Numbered from the stretch's first letter, positions 17,778 to 27,053 are shown. The stretch: 64,000 bases of DNA from Ligilactobacillus salitolerans (GCF_003864415.1 NZ_BFFP01000003.1:1-64000), one strand, 5' to 3'. Notes: generated by a model not told the origin, from the sequence alone. Numbers and translations: made by a program.

Positions 17778-18767
17778 TTAATCGCTGCTGTCGCGGTAGG
17801 TGATCGAGGTGCCGACGATCAGACGCTCCGGGACTGCCGTGTGTTCTGATTTAACGTTTTGTAACAAGAGTTCCACTCCGTGCTGGGCCATCAAAGACAG
17901 GTTAACTTTAACCGAAGTTAAGCTCGGTTCTGTCTGTTCTGCGACCCGGGAATCGTTAAAACTGATGACTGAGACGCGTTCTGGGACTGGCAAATTTTGT
18001 TCTTTGAAAAAGTCCAAGGCACCAACCGCTAAAATATCGCTGGCAATAAAAAGCGCCGTGGGAAAATCTTCTTTTTGTTTCTTGTAGGCTTTTTTTACGG
18101 CTAGGTAGCCCGCTTGGCGGGTGACATGGTTAGTCGTAAAGACGTTTTGGGCGCGGTAAAGGTGCTTGGAACGCAAGTGGTGGCGATAGTCAACTAAGCG
18201 GCGGTCGTAAATTTTTTCGGTGTTGTCACTGGTCCGGCCTTCAGCTAACAAAATACCAATGTTATCCCGACCGTGTTCGATAAAATCGTTGAGGACTTTT
18301 TTGACCCCGACCTCATTATCGCTGGTGACACAGCTGAGATCGTTTTCTAGCGTGTTTTCACCGATGAAGACCAAGTGTGCGTTTAGGCGCTTAAGCTGTT
18401 CGCGCTGAGCGGTACTGAAACGTCCGATGGCGAGTGCCCCTGCACAGCGGCGGACATTGGTCCAAGGCGAGTCGCCAAAAATCAATGTAGTTGCGTAACC
18501 GACAGACTTGAGTTCTTCTTCAACTGCGATGCGCAGTGTCTGATAGTAAGAGTCATCTTGTTCTTGGTCTTTGGTATACCAGGTCACGATCCCGATCTTT
18601 TGTGCATGGTTCTTCTTTTTCCCAGGAGAGTAGTTCATCTCATTGGCGATCCTGACCACGCGTTGCCGAGTCTGGTCGGTCACGGAAAGAGTCGCGTCTT
18701 GGTTGAGGATCCGCGAGACGGTTGCGATGGAGACGCCTGCTTGACTGGCAATTTCTTTTAATCCCAC
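17778..18767 (-). CDS. LacI/GalR-family regulator, probably of the adjacent glycoside PTS
   Basis: A 329-residue regulator. The N-terminal helix-turn-helix reads LKEIASQAGVSIATVSRILNQDATLSVTDQTRQRVVRIANEMNY (residues 3-46), followed by a periplasmic-binding-protein-like domain (QKIGIVTWYT; SDILAVGALDFFKEQNLPVPERVSVISFND; SLTSVKVNLSLMAQHG). It resembles the EbgR-like subgroup. It lies downstream of the GH1-EIICB pair on the same strand, separated by a hairpin, so local control of those genes is likely but unproven. Confidence 0.88.
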   Translation of the reverse strand: MGLKEIASQAGVSIATVSRILNQDATLSVTDQTRQRVVRIANEMNYSPGKKKNHAQKIGIVTWYTKDQEQDDSYYQTLRIAVEEELKSVGYATTLIFGDSPWTNVRRCAGALAIGRFSTAQREQLKRLNAHLVFIGENTLENDLSCVTSDNEVGVKKVLNDFIEHGRDNIGILLAEGRTSDNTEKIYDRRLVDYRHHLRSKHLYRAQNVFTTNHVTRQAGYLAVKKAYKKQKEDFPTALFIASDILAVGALDFFKEQNLPVPERVSVISFNDSRVAEQTEPSLTSVKVNLSLMAQHGVELLLQNVKSEHTAVPERLIVGTSITYRDSSD

Positions 18768-18935
18768 TGTTCGACCCTCCTTTAAATTTGCTCTGGCATT
18801 ACCGTTTTTAGTCTATCTATTATTTTATTGTGAAGTCTGTTTTTTTGCAAAGGGAATTCTGCGCACAGCAAATGTTTTCTAGGCGGGATAGCTGTTTGTT
18901 CACGAAATAGTCGGGCAGAATAATGTAGTCGCAAA

Positions 18936-18978
18936 ATCCCCCGTAATTTTAGGCTTTAACCTAATAATTACGGGGGAT
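18936..18978 (-). terminator. Terminator of the second GH1 gene
   Basis: ATCCCCCGTAATT (18936-18948) pairs perfectly over 13 bp with 18966-18978. The T tract on the minus strand is short (TTTT). Confidence 0.75.
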
Positions 18979-18997
18979 CATTGTTCGTGTCAGAGGA

Positions 18998-20410
18998 TTA
19001 TTCCGGCAACTCGCCGGTTTCTGTTATTTTTTTGAACCAGTGGGCACTCTTCTTGGGATAGCGCTGCTGGGTTTCAAAGTCGACAAAGAACAGCCCATAG
19101 CGCTTATTGTAACCGTTGGTCCAGGAGAACATATCCTGTAAGGACCAGACAAAGTAGCCTTTGACATTGATCCCATCGTTGATCGCCCGCAAGACTTCTG
19201 CTAGGTGCAATCTGATGTAGTCGATTCGTTTCTGATCGTCTAAGATCTTCCCGGCAGCTGGTTTTTCTTCTTTCAGACCAAGCCCATTTTCAGTGATGTA
19301 AAGGTCCTTGACCAGGGGATAGTTGGTCTTGATCCGCTCTAACTGGTCGTAAAGTCCCTGCGGGTTGATCGGCCAATCCCAGTCGGTCATTTCGATCCCG
19401 TCTGGTACGCCGGATTCGCCAATCCCTTGCAGCCGTGAAATAGAAGAACCTTTCTGGCCAGTCCCGTTGTGGACCGTCTCGGAAATACCGTGATATTCTT
19501 TCATGTATTTGCTGAAGTAATAGTTCACGCCAACGAAGTCCAGCTGCTGGGCAGCTTGTTTGAGCTCGTCCATCTCGCTGGGATTGATCGTGATCTCTGC
19601 TTGCTGATTTGCCGCTAAGATCTCGTTCATTAACGCCAATGTTTCAGTGCCGTATTCACCTGCCAAGGTCCCGTCTAAGAAAACGCGATTGTCCAGTGTA
19701 TCCTGGAGTTTAGCAGCGTGAATATCCCCATCTTTAGCCGGGTCAAATGGATAAACGGTCTGCAAGGCATGCACGACCCCAATTTGTCCGGCGATCCCCA
19801 TTTCTTTGAAAGCATTGACCACGCGGGCATGTGCAAGGTTCAAATTATGCTCTGCTTGGAAAGTTTTGTGGAAATTGTACTTTTCGCCTGGTGGGAAAGT
19901 CCCAGTCGTATACTGTTGGACTGCCATCGAGGTGGGCTCGTTGATCGTGATCCAGTAGTTGATCTCGCTAAATTCCTGGAAGCAGAACTTGGCGTATGCA
20001 ACATATTTTTCAATGTTATCTGGGTTTAACCAATCACCAGCCTGGTGCAGTGTTTCCGGTGTGTCAAAGTGGTGCAAAGTCACGAACGGCTCGATCCCAT
20101 TTTTGCGGCATTCGGCAAACATTTGGTGATAGTAGTCGACCCCAGCTTGTTCCGGCTTGCCGGCACCTATCGGAAAGATCCTGGCCCAAGCAATTGAGAT
20201 CCGGATCGAGTTTAAGCCGAAATCGTGTGATAATTTCAGATCTTCCGGGTAGCGATGGTAGAAATCACAGGCGGGTTCAGGATCGAAACGGCCTTGTCTT
20301 TCCAGGAAGGGTTCCCAGAGGACCTGGCCTTTGTTGTCTTCCTTCACGGCACCTTCGGCTTGGAAAGCAGCGGTTGCGCCGCCAAAGTAAAAGTCTATTG
20401 AAAATTTCAT
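18998..20410 (-). CDS. GH1 6-phospho-beta-glycosidase (LacG paralogue)
   Basis: A 470-residue GH1 enzyme that splits the phosphorylated beta-glycoside delivered by the upstream EIICB. GGATAAFQAEGA at the N-terminus, acid/base Glu158 in WITINEPTS and the YITENGLGLKEEKPA nucleophile region are intact. It shares long blocks with lacG at 9333 (for example the TENGLGLKEEKPA and FVDFETQ regions), which suggests duplication and divergence. GAGAGGAG fits the ATG at 20410; the in-frame upstream codon at 20428 overlaps it. A phospho-galactosidase or phospho-glucosidase are both possible. Confidence 0.88.
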   Translation of the reverse strand: MKFSIDFYFGGATAAFQAEGAVKEDNKGQVLWEPFLERQGRFDPEPACDFYHRYPEDLKLSHDFGLNSIRISIAWARIFPIGAGKPEQAGVDYYHQMFAECRKNGIEPFVTLHHFDTPETLHQAGDWLNPDNIEKYVAYAKFCFQEFSEINYWITINEPTSMAVQQYTTGTFPPGEKYNFHKTFQAEHNLNLAHARVVNAFKEMGIAGQIGVVHALQTVYPFDPAKDGDIHAAKLQDTLDNRVFLDGTLAGEYGTETLALMNEILAANQQAEITINPSEMDELKQAAQQLDFVGVNYYFSKYMKEYHGISETVHNGTGQKGSSISRLQGIGESGVPDGIEMTDWDWPINPQGLYDQLERIKTNYPLVKDLYITENGLGLKEEKPAAGKILDDQKRIDYIRLHLAEVLRAINDGINVKGYFVWSLQDMFSWTNGYNKRYGLFFVDFETQQRYPKKSAHWFKKITETGELPE

Positions 20411-20460
20411 GGAACATTCTCCTCTCATGTCTTTGAATCAATTCTCTTTTTTAGTACAAA

Positions 20461-22170
20461 TTACTGCTCAGTTTGTTGGTTTAATTGTTCTGAGACAAAG
20501 GCTAGTGCTTTGTCACCGTCGCGGGTCAGTTCAATATACTGGCGGCCGGTTGTGGAAGCCATCTTGACCCCGTATTTGTCAGTGATGCTCTTTAAGTTGT
20601 CTTTCATACTGTCCATTTGCGGTGCCAAGATCACCAGATCCATATCTTGGATCAAGTCCATATCTTGACCATAAGCTCGCGCCGCAGCGGACAGGCTAAG
20701 ATCTCTTTCTTTTGCCAACTTGTTAAGCGCGTTAGCTAAGATCCCGCTCGTACCGCCGCCGGCACATAAGACAAGGACTGTACTGTTTTCCGGGATCCCG
20801 TTAACGCTTGGAGTTGCCGGTGCTTCTTTAGCTGCAAGGACAACTGATCCGTCTGCAGCTGGGATCGCTGTACCGTTTTGTTCTTCGATGACAGTTTCTT
20901 TGGCAAGTTCTTGTGCCAGCAAGGTTTTGTCATAGGCTTTGAAGAATGGCCAGTAAACTAGGATATCCAAGACGATGATCAGTCCAACGTAGACAAAGGA
21001 TAATGGTGCAAAACCAGTTGAAACTGGGATACCAATGAAGCCTGGCAGAGTCCATGGCATGGTGTACATGATCGAATTCATGCCTAAGACCTCAACGAAG
21101 AATTTAAATAAGCAAATGTTGACGATCGGTGTCAGGATGAACGGCACAAAGAAGACTGGGTTCATAATGATCGGCGTCCCGAACAAAACAGGTTCGTTGA
21201 CAGAGAAGGTCCCCGGAATAAAGGAAGTCCGTCCAATCGCCTTGAGCTGTTTGGATTTGGCAAAAAGCATGAAGATGTAGGCTAGAACCAAAGTTGAACC
21301 GGTCCCTCCAAAGTTCATCACGTAATCCATCGTATTCATGGCCAGGACATGCGAAGCCTGGTGGCCGCCCTGGTACATCTGTAAGTTGGCAGCGGTGTTG
21401 GCGATCATGATCGGGACAACTGCTGGTTGGACGATCGAAGGTCCTTGCACCCCGCAGAACCAGAAGAAGGCCATAGCTCCGGCAATGATTGAAAGCCCCA
21501 GGTAGGACTCGCTTGCACTAAAGAGCGGCGACAAGACTTGGATGATAAATTTCGGCAAATTGGTCCCGGTCAATTCTTTGAAGGCAACATCGATCGCCCA
21601 GAAAAGGCTGACACTAGCTGCCATTGGGATCACGTCTTTAAAGGTTTGCGCGATGTTTTGCGGAACTTGCGGCGGCAACTTGATCGTGACGTTATTTTTG
21701 ATGCAGACATAGTAGATGTTTGGTGTGATCAAGCCGACGATGTAAGCGGCAATCAGCCCTTGAGTTCCCAAGTATGTTAAATCTACGCCTGCTTTCAGCG
21801 GAACGGCGGCTAAGATAATGAATGAGATCTCGGCAGCCATGATGACTGAGATCGGGTTGATCCGATTAGTCTTAGGCAGACGCAAGTTTTTGGAATCGGT
21901 CAGATTTTTGGCAGTTGTTCCGGTGACAAATAATGCTAAAAGTCCCATTGAATAGTTATAGGCGATCATCAGATTATTGGTGACGTTATCCGGCCAATAA
22001 AAACCCCAGGCATTCGGAACATACGCGATCATTAGGAAAATACTTGAGAATAAGATAATTGGCATGGCAGCGATAAAACCGTCACGAATGGCTGCTATGT
22101 ACTGGTTAGATGCAATTTTTTCGAATAATGGCTTAAACTTCTCCATCTTTTTTTCAATTCCGGCGCTCAC
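20461..22170 (-). CDS. Lactose/cellobiose-family PTS EIICB
   Basis: A 569-residue EIICB. I start at GTG 22170 (V-SAGIEKKMEKFKPLFEKIASNQYIAAIRDGF) because GGGAGG lies 7 nt before it; a longer frame reaching 22290 would include the untranslated leader and the cre-like site region. EIIC motifs AIRDGFIAAMPIILFSSIF and GVQGPSIVQPAVV are present, and EIIB carries phosphocysteine Cys469 in VLVLCAGGGTSG. The GH1 gene follows by about 50 nt. No EIIA is encoded nearby, so LacF or another EIIA must serve it. Confidence 0.9.
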   Translation of the reverse strand: MSAGIEKKMEKFKPLFEKIASNQYIAAIRDGFIAAMPIILFSSIFLMIAYVPNAWGFYWPDNVTNNLMIAYNYSMGLLALFVTGTTAKNLTDSKNLRLPKTNRINPISVIMAAEISFIILAAVPLKAGVDLTYLGTQGLIAAYIVGLITPNIYYVCIKNNVTIKLPPQVPQNIAQTFKDVIPMAASVSLFWAIDVAFKELTGTNLPKFIIQVLSPLFSASESYLGLSIIAGAMAFFWFCGVQGPSIVQPAVVPIMIANTAANLQMYQGGHQASHVLAMNTMDYVMNFGGTGSTLVLAYIFMLFAKSKQLKAIGRTSFIPGTFSVNEPVLFGTPIIMNPVFFVPFILTPIVNICLFKFFVEVLGMNSIMYTMPWTLPGFIGIPVSTGFAPLSFVYVGLIIVLDILVYWPFFKAYDKTLLAQELAKETVIEEQNGTAIPAADGSVVLAAKEAPATPSVNGIPENSTVLVLCAGGGTSGILANALNKLAKERDLSLSAAARAYGQDMDLIQDMDLVILAPQMDSMKDNLKSITDKYGVKMASTTGRQYIELTRDGDKALAFVSEQLNQQTEQ

Positions 22171-22269
22171 AGTAAAACCTCCCTGTATTAGTAAAATTAA
22201 ATAATAAATGAAATTCACAACGTTGAAAGTGAAAGCATGCTCTCTCTGGCCAGAGAATGGATCATTTTT

Positions 22270-22283
22270 AGAATGCGTTTTCA
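22270..22283 (-). promoter_or_regulatory. Candidate cre site downstream of the EIICB promoter
   Basis: AGAATGCGTTTTCA matches 12 of 14 consensus positions. It lies shortly after the expected transcription start, where CcpA acts as a roadblock. Confidence 0.5.
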
Positions 22284-22295
22284 ATCCCAACTATT

Positions 22296-22323
22296 ATTAT
22301 ATTTTTAAAAAAGTAAAAGTCAA
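22296..22323 (-). promoter_or_regulatory. Promoter of the EIICB-GH1 operon
   Basis: On the minus strand, TTGACT (22323-22318), a 16-nt spacer and TATAAT (22301-22296). Confidence 0.75.
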
Positions 22324-22551
22324 CACTATTTTTACTAAAATTTACTATTTAAATGCTATAAATCAGCTTTGTAAAATATAATATATGATAAAAAACGAAG
22401 ATATTTTGGGAAAATACATTGAATAATATAGGTGTGATCGTAATTTGAACGTTGCGCTCCCGAGGGGTAAAAACGTTTTCTTTAAAAGCTTGATTCAGCT
22501 AAAATATAATTGAAGCGTGAGTTTAGTAAAGGAAGGGCGGTAAATCTAAAG

Positions 22552-22974
22552 ATGAAAATTGCACTGATCGCACATGATAAAAAGAAACCAGAAATGAAAA
22601 AACTGGTTTTGGCATACCGTGAGATTTTAGCGGGACACCAATTGTTCGCTACGGGACATACGGGAAATATTGTCGCAGAAGCAACGGGCTTGGAGGTTAA
22701 ATGTTTCAATTCGGGGCCACTGGGCGGTGATCAGGAGATCGGAGCCTTGATTGCGCAAAATAAGATCGATGCAGTGATCTTCTTGCGGGATCCGTTGACC
22801 GCGCAGCCGCACGAACCAGACGTCAATGCGCTGATCCGCCTGTCTGATGTATATCAGATTCCACTGGCAACCAATCTTGGGACAGCTGAAGTGCTCTTGC
22901 GGGGGCTCAATAACGGTTACCTTGATTTCCGTAAGCTCGTGAATGGCCGTGAAGATAGGCACGAAAAGTACTAA
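22552..22974 (+). CDS. mgsA: Methylglyoxal synthase
   Basis: A 141-residue enzyme converting dihydroxyacetone phosphate to methylglyoxal, an overflow route in glycolysis. [38 protein letters not shown] (catalytic-type Asp60) and [15 protein letters not shown] (His87) are the family signatures in order. The frame is open to 22510, but ATG 22552 gives the standard protein length; the GGCGG before it is a weak ribosome site. TATAAT at 22505-22510 is a probable -10. A tandem hairpin array begins 26 nt after the stop. Confidence 0.93.
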   Translation: MKIALIAHDKKKPEMKKLVLAYREILAGHQLFATGHTGNIVAEATGLEVKCFNSGPLGGDQEIGALIAQNKIDAVIFLRDPLTAQPHEPDVNALIRLSDVYQIPLATNLGTAEVLLRGLNNGYLDFRKLVNGREDRHEKY

Positions 22975-22999
22975 AGTAGCTGGGTGTTCTCTGGCTTTT

Positions 23000-23158
23000 C
23001 TTGGACCTTAAAATGGAGAAGAAGGGTCCAAGAAAACTTCTCTTGGACCTTAATATAGGAAAGTAAGGTCCGAGCGAGCTTTTCTTGGACCTTAAATTGG
23101 GAAAGTAGGGTCCAAGATAGCTTGCCTTGGACCTTAATATAGCAAAAGAAGGTCCAAG
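23000..23158 (+). repeat. Four-copy 42-nt tandem array of 33-nt hairpins
   Basis: Units at 23000-23032, 23042-23074, 23084-23116 and 23126-23158. Each opens CTTGGACCTTA, closes with a GGTCCAAG-type arm and has an A/G-rich loop of about 15 nt. Spacers are exactly 9 nt. The arms are conserved while loops vary; unit 2 ends CCGAG, a single change. None has a T run. I see no gene in 22975-23407. Confidence 0.85.
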
Positions 23159-23407
23159 CCAGTTCCTGTCCAGCTGGGAGTAATTTTTGCTAAGTGCTAA
23201 GGTAGTGGAAACTTATTGTGATGAATGGTTGAATGATTTGTCCTTAGTGGTTAACATTAGAATTAAATTTGATATTAAAGTGGCATGAAGTTTCACTGGG
23301 GAATGGAGGTTAGTTGACTTTAAGCCAGACTCTTATCAAATAGAAGATACTTTAGCTTTACCCCAGTCTCTATCTGGGTTAACTTTGTAATACGAGGAGG
23401 CAAAGAG

Positions 23408-24814
23408 ATGACAAAAGAGATGCGTATCGAAGAGGATACCTTAGGAAAAGTTGAGGTCCCGGCTGATGCTTTGTGGGGACCGCAAACCGAACGAAGCCGT
23501 CATAATTTTCCGACCGGAAGTTATATGCCGCTCGCAATAATTAAGGCTTTGCTGCAGATCAAAAAAGCTGCTGCACGAGCCAATGAACAGGAAGACCAAT
23601 TGCCTGGAAACAAGGCACAACCAATCATTAAAGCAGTGGATTCACTGCTCGCACTATCAGATGAAGAATTAAGAAAAAGTTTTCCGTTGAAAGTCTATCA
23701 GACAGGTTCGGGGACACAAACCAACATGAACGTTAATGAGGTCATTGCGCATGCAGCACAAAAATATAGTGATGGTGTGGAGATTTTGCCCAATGACGAT
23801 GTTAATCGTGGACAAAGTTCAAATGATATCTTTCCTACGGCAATGAACATCACTTCTAGCGTGGCTGTCTCAGATTTGCAGGCAGCAGTGCGGCATTTGA
23901 TCAAGGAACTTAAGGATAAACAAGACAAATATTGGCAGGTCGTCAAAATTGGGCGGACTCATCTGCAAGACGCGACTCCTTTGACATTTGGACAAGAGGT
24001 CAGTGGTTGGGTCAGCATGCTGGGACATGATTTAAATTATCTGGAAAAGCTGGCACCAACACTGTTGGAATTTCCTTTAGGCGGGACGGCCGTTGGCACG
24101 GGGTTAAATGCAGATCCGCACTTTGCGGGCGAAATCGCAGAAAAAATTAGTCAAGTTTATGGCTTCCACTTTAACGGACAGACCAATAAATTTTACGGTT
24201 TAGAGGCACATTCGGGGCTAAATGCTGTTCATGGGGTGTTCAAAACCCTAGCTGCGGATTGCATGAAAATTGCCAATGATGTCAGGTTTTTGGCGAGCGG
24301 TCCGCGTGCAGGGTATGGTGAACTCAATATTCCTGCCAACGAACCAGGTTCGTCGATCATGCCGGGCAAGGTCAATCCGACACAGGCGGAAGCATTGACG
24401 ATGGCGGCAGTCCGTGTCATGGGCAACGACGTGGTGATCGATCTAGCTGCTTCACAAGGAAACTTTCAATTAAATGTCTATAAACCGGTGCTGATCCAGG
24501 CCTTCTTGGAGTCAGCAGAATTACTGACGGGTACGATCAAAGGGTTTGCGGATAAAATGATCCACGGTTTGACGGTTAATGAAGAACGCATGACAGAGCT
24601 GGTGGACAATTCATTAATGACGGTGACGGCATTATCCCCGCACATTGGTTACCATGCAAGCACCCAGATCGCGCAGGAAGCAGAGAAAAAGCAAACGACG
24701 TTAAGAGAGGCGGCGTTAGCATCAGGCAAACTGACATCAGAGCAGTTTGATGAGTGGGTCGACCCGTTGAAAATGACACAGAGTGAAGCGAAGCGGTTAG
24801 AAAGCGAGCACTAA
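23408..24814 (+). CDS. fumC: Class II fumarate hydratase
   Basis: A 468-residue fumarase interconverting malate and fumarate. IEEDTLGKVEVPADALWGPQTERS at the N-terminus, TGSGTQTNMNVNEV, GRTHLQDATPLTFGQE and the superfamily signature GSSIMPGKVNP (about 315-325) are intact. GAGGAGG precedes the ATG. With the fumarate reductase downstream it forms a short reductive branch from malate to succinate. The last five codons (ESEH-stop) lie inside structured RNA copy B, so that element overlaps coding sequence here. Confidence 0.93.
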   Translation: MTKEMRIEEDTLGKVEVPADALWGPQTERSRHNFPTGSYMPLAIIKALLQIKKAAARANEQEDQLPGNKAQPIIKAVDSLLALSDEELRKSFPLKVYQTGSGTQTNMNVNEVIAHAAQKYSDGVEILPNDDVNRGQSSNDIFPTAMNITSSVAVSDLQAAVRHLIKELKDKQDKYWQVVKIGRTHLQDATPLTFGQEVSGWVSMLGHDLNYLEKLAPTLLEFPLGGTAVGTGLNADPHFAGEIAEKISQVYGFHFNGQTNKFYGLEAHSGLNAVHGVFKTLAADCMKIANDVRFLASGPRAGYGELNIPANEPGSSIMPGKVNPTQAEALTMAAVRVMGNDVVIDLAASQGNFQLNVYKPVLIQAFLESAELLTGTIKGFADKMIHGLTVNEERMTELVDNSLMTVTALSPHIGYHASTQIAQEAEKKQTTLREAALASGKLTSEQFDEWVDPLKMTQSEAKRLESEH

Positions 24815-24899
24815 CAGGCTTCGATCAATAATGCGGTTTTTCAGCATTGTTGACTGAAGTAGGTTAGGCACAGCTTTCTGCCTCGAGTAACTCGACTAA
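24799..24899 (+). ncRNA. Structured RNA element, copy B
   Basis: AGAAAGC (24799-24805) pairs with GCTTTCT (24873-24879). Inner helices TAAC/GTTA, CTTC/GAAG, TCA/TGA and AATGC/GCATT. A CGAG-TAA-CTCG mini-hairpin and ACTAAAA follow. It is close to copy A in sequence. Confidence 0.7.
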
Positions 24900-24924
24900 A
24901 AAAACAGAGTGAATCGAGGCGTAT

Positions 24925-25026
24925 AGAAGGTGAGCACTAGCAGATTTCGCAATTATAGTGCGGTTTGTGCACTATGATGGAGAAATAAGCTAGGCACAAC
25001 CTTCTGCCTCGAGCAGCTCGACTAAA
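24925..25026 (+). ncRNA. Structured RNA element, copy C
   Basis: The same architecture with compensatory changes: AGAAGGT (24925-24931) with ACCTTCT (24999-25005), CTAGC/GCTAG, ATTTC/GAAAT and ATAGTGC/GCACTAT. A CGAG-CAG-CTCG mini-hairpin follows. It lies 27 nt before the fumarate reductase start. Confidence 0.7.
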
Positions 25027-25052
25027 ACCGTGCAAAATAAGGAGCCGAAAAC

Positions 25053-26456
25053 GTGGCAAAATATACTTTTGAACCGAATGATCTCCATGAATTGAAAAAT
25101 AACTACGATGTGATCATAGTTGGGGCAGGCGGCACCGGCCTGGTGGCGGCATTACAAGCTAAAGAACTGGGATTGTCTCCGGTCATTTTGGAAAAGATGG
25201 AGCGGATGGGTGGTAATACGCAGCGGGCATCCTCTGGCATGAATGCGGCTGAGACTAACTTCCAGCTGCAAAATCATATTGTCGATAGCTTTGCAGATTT
25301 TTACCAGGATACTTGGCAGGGCGGCGGTCAGCTGAATGATCCTGAACTGTTAGAGTACTTTACTTCTCATAGTGCTTTGGCGATAGACTGGCTCGCAGAT
25401 CATCAGATCATTTTAAACGACCTCACGATCACTGGTGGGATGAAGACTAAACGGACCCATCGACCCGCCAGCAAAGCGGCGATCGGCAGTTACTTGGTCA
25501 CGGAATTACTGAAACAAGTGGAACAAGCAGAGATCCCGCTTTTTGCACAGACTAAAGTCAACCGTCTTTTAGCGGAAGAGCAGCATATTATTGGAATCAG
25601 TGTGAGCTTGCCAAATGAAGAAACAAAGGAGATCCACGCACCAGCGGTGATCCTAGCGACCGGCGGTTTTGGCGCTAGCCATGAATTGATCAGTAAGTAT
25701 CGACCTGATCTGGCAGAATACCAAACGACTAATCAAAGCGGTGCGACCGGCGATGGCATTGAGTTGGCACGGGCAATTGGAGCGAGTCTGGTTGATATGG
25801 ACCAGATCCAAGTCCACCCCACCGTCCAACAGGAAACGGATCATGCTTATCTGATTGGAGAAGCAACGCGTGGCGAGGGCGCAATTTTAGTAGATGCACA
25901 AGGCCAGCGCTTCGTCAACGAATTAGACACGCGTAAAAATGTCACGGCAGCTATCAATTCACTCCCCGAAAAGAGTGCTTATTTGCTGTATGACGCACAG
26001 GTGCGGCAAAACGTACCCGCTATTAACTTTTATGATCAAATCGGTTTGGTCAGACATGGCGAAACTCTTGCAGAATTAGCGACTAATATTCAGGTTGATC
26101 CAGCAGCTTTGGCACAAACGGTAGAGACCTGGGATCAAGCCGTCAAAGACGGGCAAGACGGCCAATTTGGCAGGTCAGCAGGAATGGAACGGACACTGGA
26201 TCATGGCGGTTATGAGGCTATTCATGTTGCGCCCGCCGTGCACTATACGATGGGCGGCTTGAAGATCAACGCCCAGGCTGAAGTTTTAGATGAGCAGGGG
26301 CAACCTCTGCCGGGATTATATGCCGGCGGTGAGGTGGCTGGCGGCCTGCATGGTAACAATCGACTAGGCGGTAATTCGATCGCTGAAACTGTTGTTTTTG
26401 GACGGCAAGCTGGACAACAAGCCTATCGGTATTTGAAAAAAATGACAAATCGATAA
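25053..26456 (+). CDS. FAD-dependent soluble fumarate reductase (flavocytochrome c type)
   Basis: A 467-residue flavoprotein. Dinucleotide-binding VIIVGAGGTGLVAALQAKELG lies near residues 19-39, followed by GGNTQRASSGMNAAETN. The substrate domain has the THRP/SKAAIGSYLV region, and the C-terminus carries AGGEVAGGLHGNNRLGGNSIAETVVFGRQAG. It starts at GTG 25053 after AAGGAG. No signal peptide or haem site is present, so it is cytosolic and presumably uses reduced flavin or quinol-independent electrons, as in other lactobacilli. Together with fumC it reoxidises NADH by making succinate (inference). Confidence 0.88.
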   Translation: MAKYTFEPNDLHELKNNYDVIIVGAGGTGLVAALQAKELGLSPVILEKMERMGGNTQRASSGMNAAETNFQLQNHIVDSFADFYQDTWQGGGQLNDPELLEYFTSHSALAIDWLADHQIILNDLTITGGMKTKRTHRPASKAAIGSYLVTELLKQVEQAEIPLFAQTKVNRLLAEEQHIIGISVSLPNEETKEIHAPAVILATGGFGASHELISKYRPDLAEYQTTNQSGATGDGIELARAIGASLVDMDQIQVHPTVQQETDHAYLIGEATRGEGAILVDAQGQRFVNELDTRKNVTAAINSLPEKSAYLLYDAQVRQNVPAINFYDQIGLVRHGETLAELATNIQVDPAALAQTVETWDQAVKDGQDGQFGRSAGMERTLDHGGYEAIHVAPAVHYTMGGLKINAQAEVLDEQGQPLPGLYAGGEVAGGLHGNNRLGGNSIAETVVFGRQAGQQAYRYLKKMTNR

Positions 26457-26488
26457 ACATTACGCAAAAAATACGGCAGTTAAAAATA

Positions 26489-26526
26489 GCTCTTTCCCTT
26501 GGTGAGTATGGGAAAGAGCGTTTTTT
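26489..26526 (+). terminator. Terminator after fumarate reductase
   Basis: GCTCTTTCCC (26489-26498) pairs perfectly with GGGAAAGAGC (26510-26519), then a T run. Confidence 0.92.
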
Positions 26527-26534
26527 AGCAAGTG

Positions 26535-26790
26535 AAAGTGTCAAAGAATTGGTCTAATTACGTTGAAAGAGCTGGTAGATCTCATCGGGATCCTTGGTGT
26601 CTTGCAGCCGCTTGATGAAGTCAGGGTGAGTCAGGAGCTTAGCAGTGTTGGAAAGATATTCGAGATGGCTTGATTGAGCATATAGATCATGAGAAGCCCC
26701 CTCCTTGCTGTGCGCTATGTTTCCATGGTTATCATATAATGCGGTGGCATGTGACCCAAAAAGATAAACCTTTAAGTTGCTTTAATAATT
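26535..26790. repeat. Degenerate direct repeat, left copy
   Basis: By eye, similar to 32725-32945 over about 200 bp with small gaps, including GTGTCAAAGAAT and GAGCTGGTAGATCTCATC. It contains the EIIA-like remnant. The remainder of 26791-27050 shows no gene. Confidence 0.6.
26554..26690 (-). pseudogene. C-terminal remnant of a PTS EIIA-like protein (copy 1)
   Basis: The minus strand encodes HLEYLSNTAKLLTHPDF and IKRLQDTKDPDEIYQLF before a stop at 26554. This resembles the last 35 residues of fructose/mannitol-type EIIA domains. No N-terminal part remains. A paralogous remnant lies at 32737-32870. Confidence 0.5.
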
Positions 26791-27053
26791 AGACATAATA
26801 TGATAAAGCAAATATCTACTAAGGAATATAATTACTGAAGGAATAATATCAAATATGGACAGACTGTGTTTTGCTAAGAAAAAATACTGAAGAATTTGGA
26901 ATTTTTTCAGAATGACTATAAAAAAATGATTTTTTATAAATCGTCTTGACAATCATAAACTAAAAATAATATAATGAAATCGTTTACAATACGATGCTCT
27001 TCAGCCTTTGAATTGGAATAAATTATAAAGTGTAAATCTTAACGTGTTACTAT

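Noticed and set aside
19996-20436. 146-codon plus-strand frame over the second GH1 gene
   Set aside because: Shadow of the GH1 gene, with arbitrary composition and no start signal.
22171-22290. Longer EIICB start at 22290
   Set aside because: It would translate the promoter-proximal leader and cre-like area; GTG 22170 has GGGAGG at ideal spacing.
23000-23158. CRISPR array
   Set aside because: Spacers are only 9 nt, the repeats are imperfect palindromes with variable loops, and no cas genes lie nearby.
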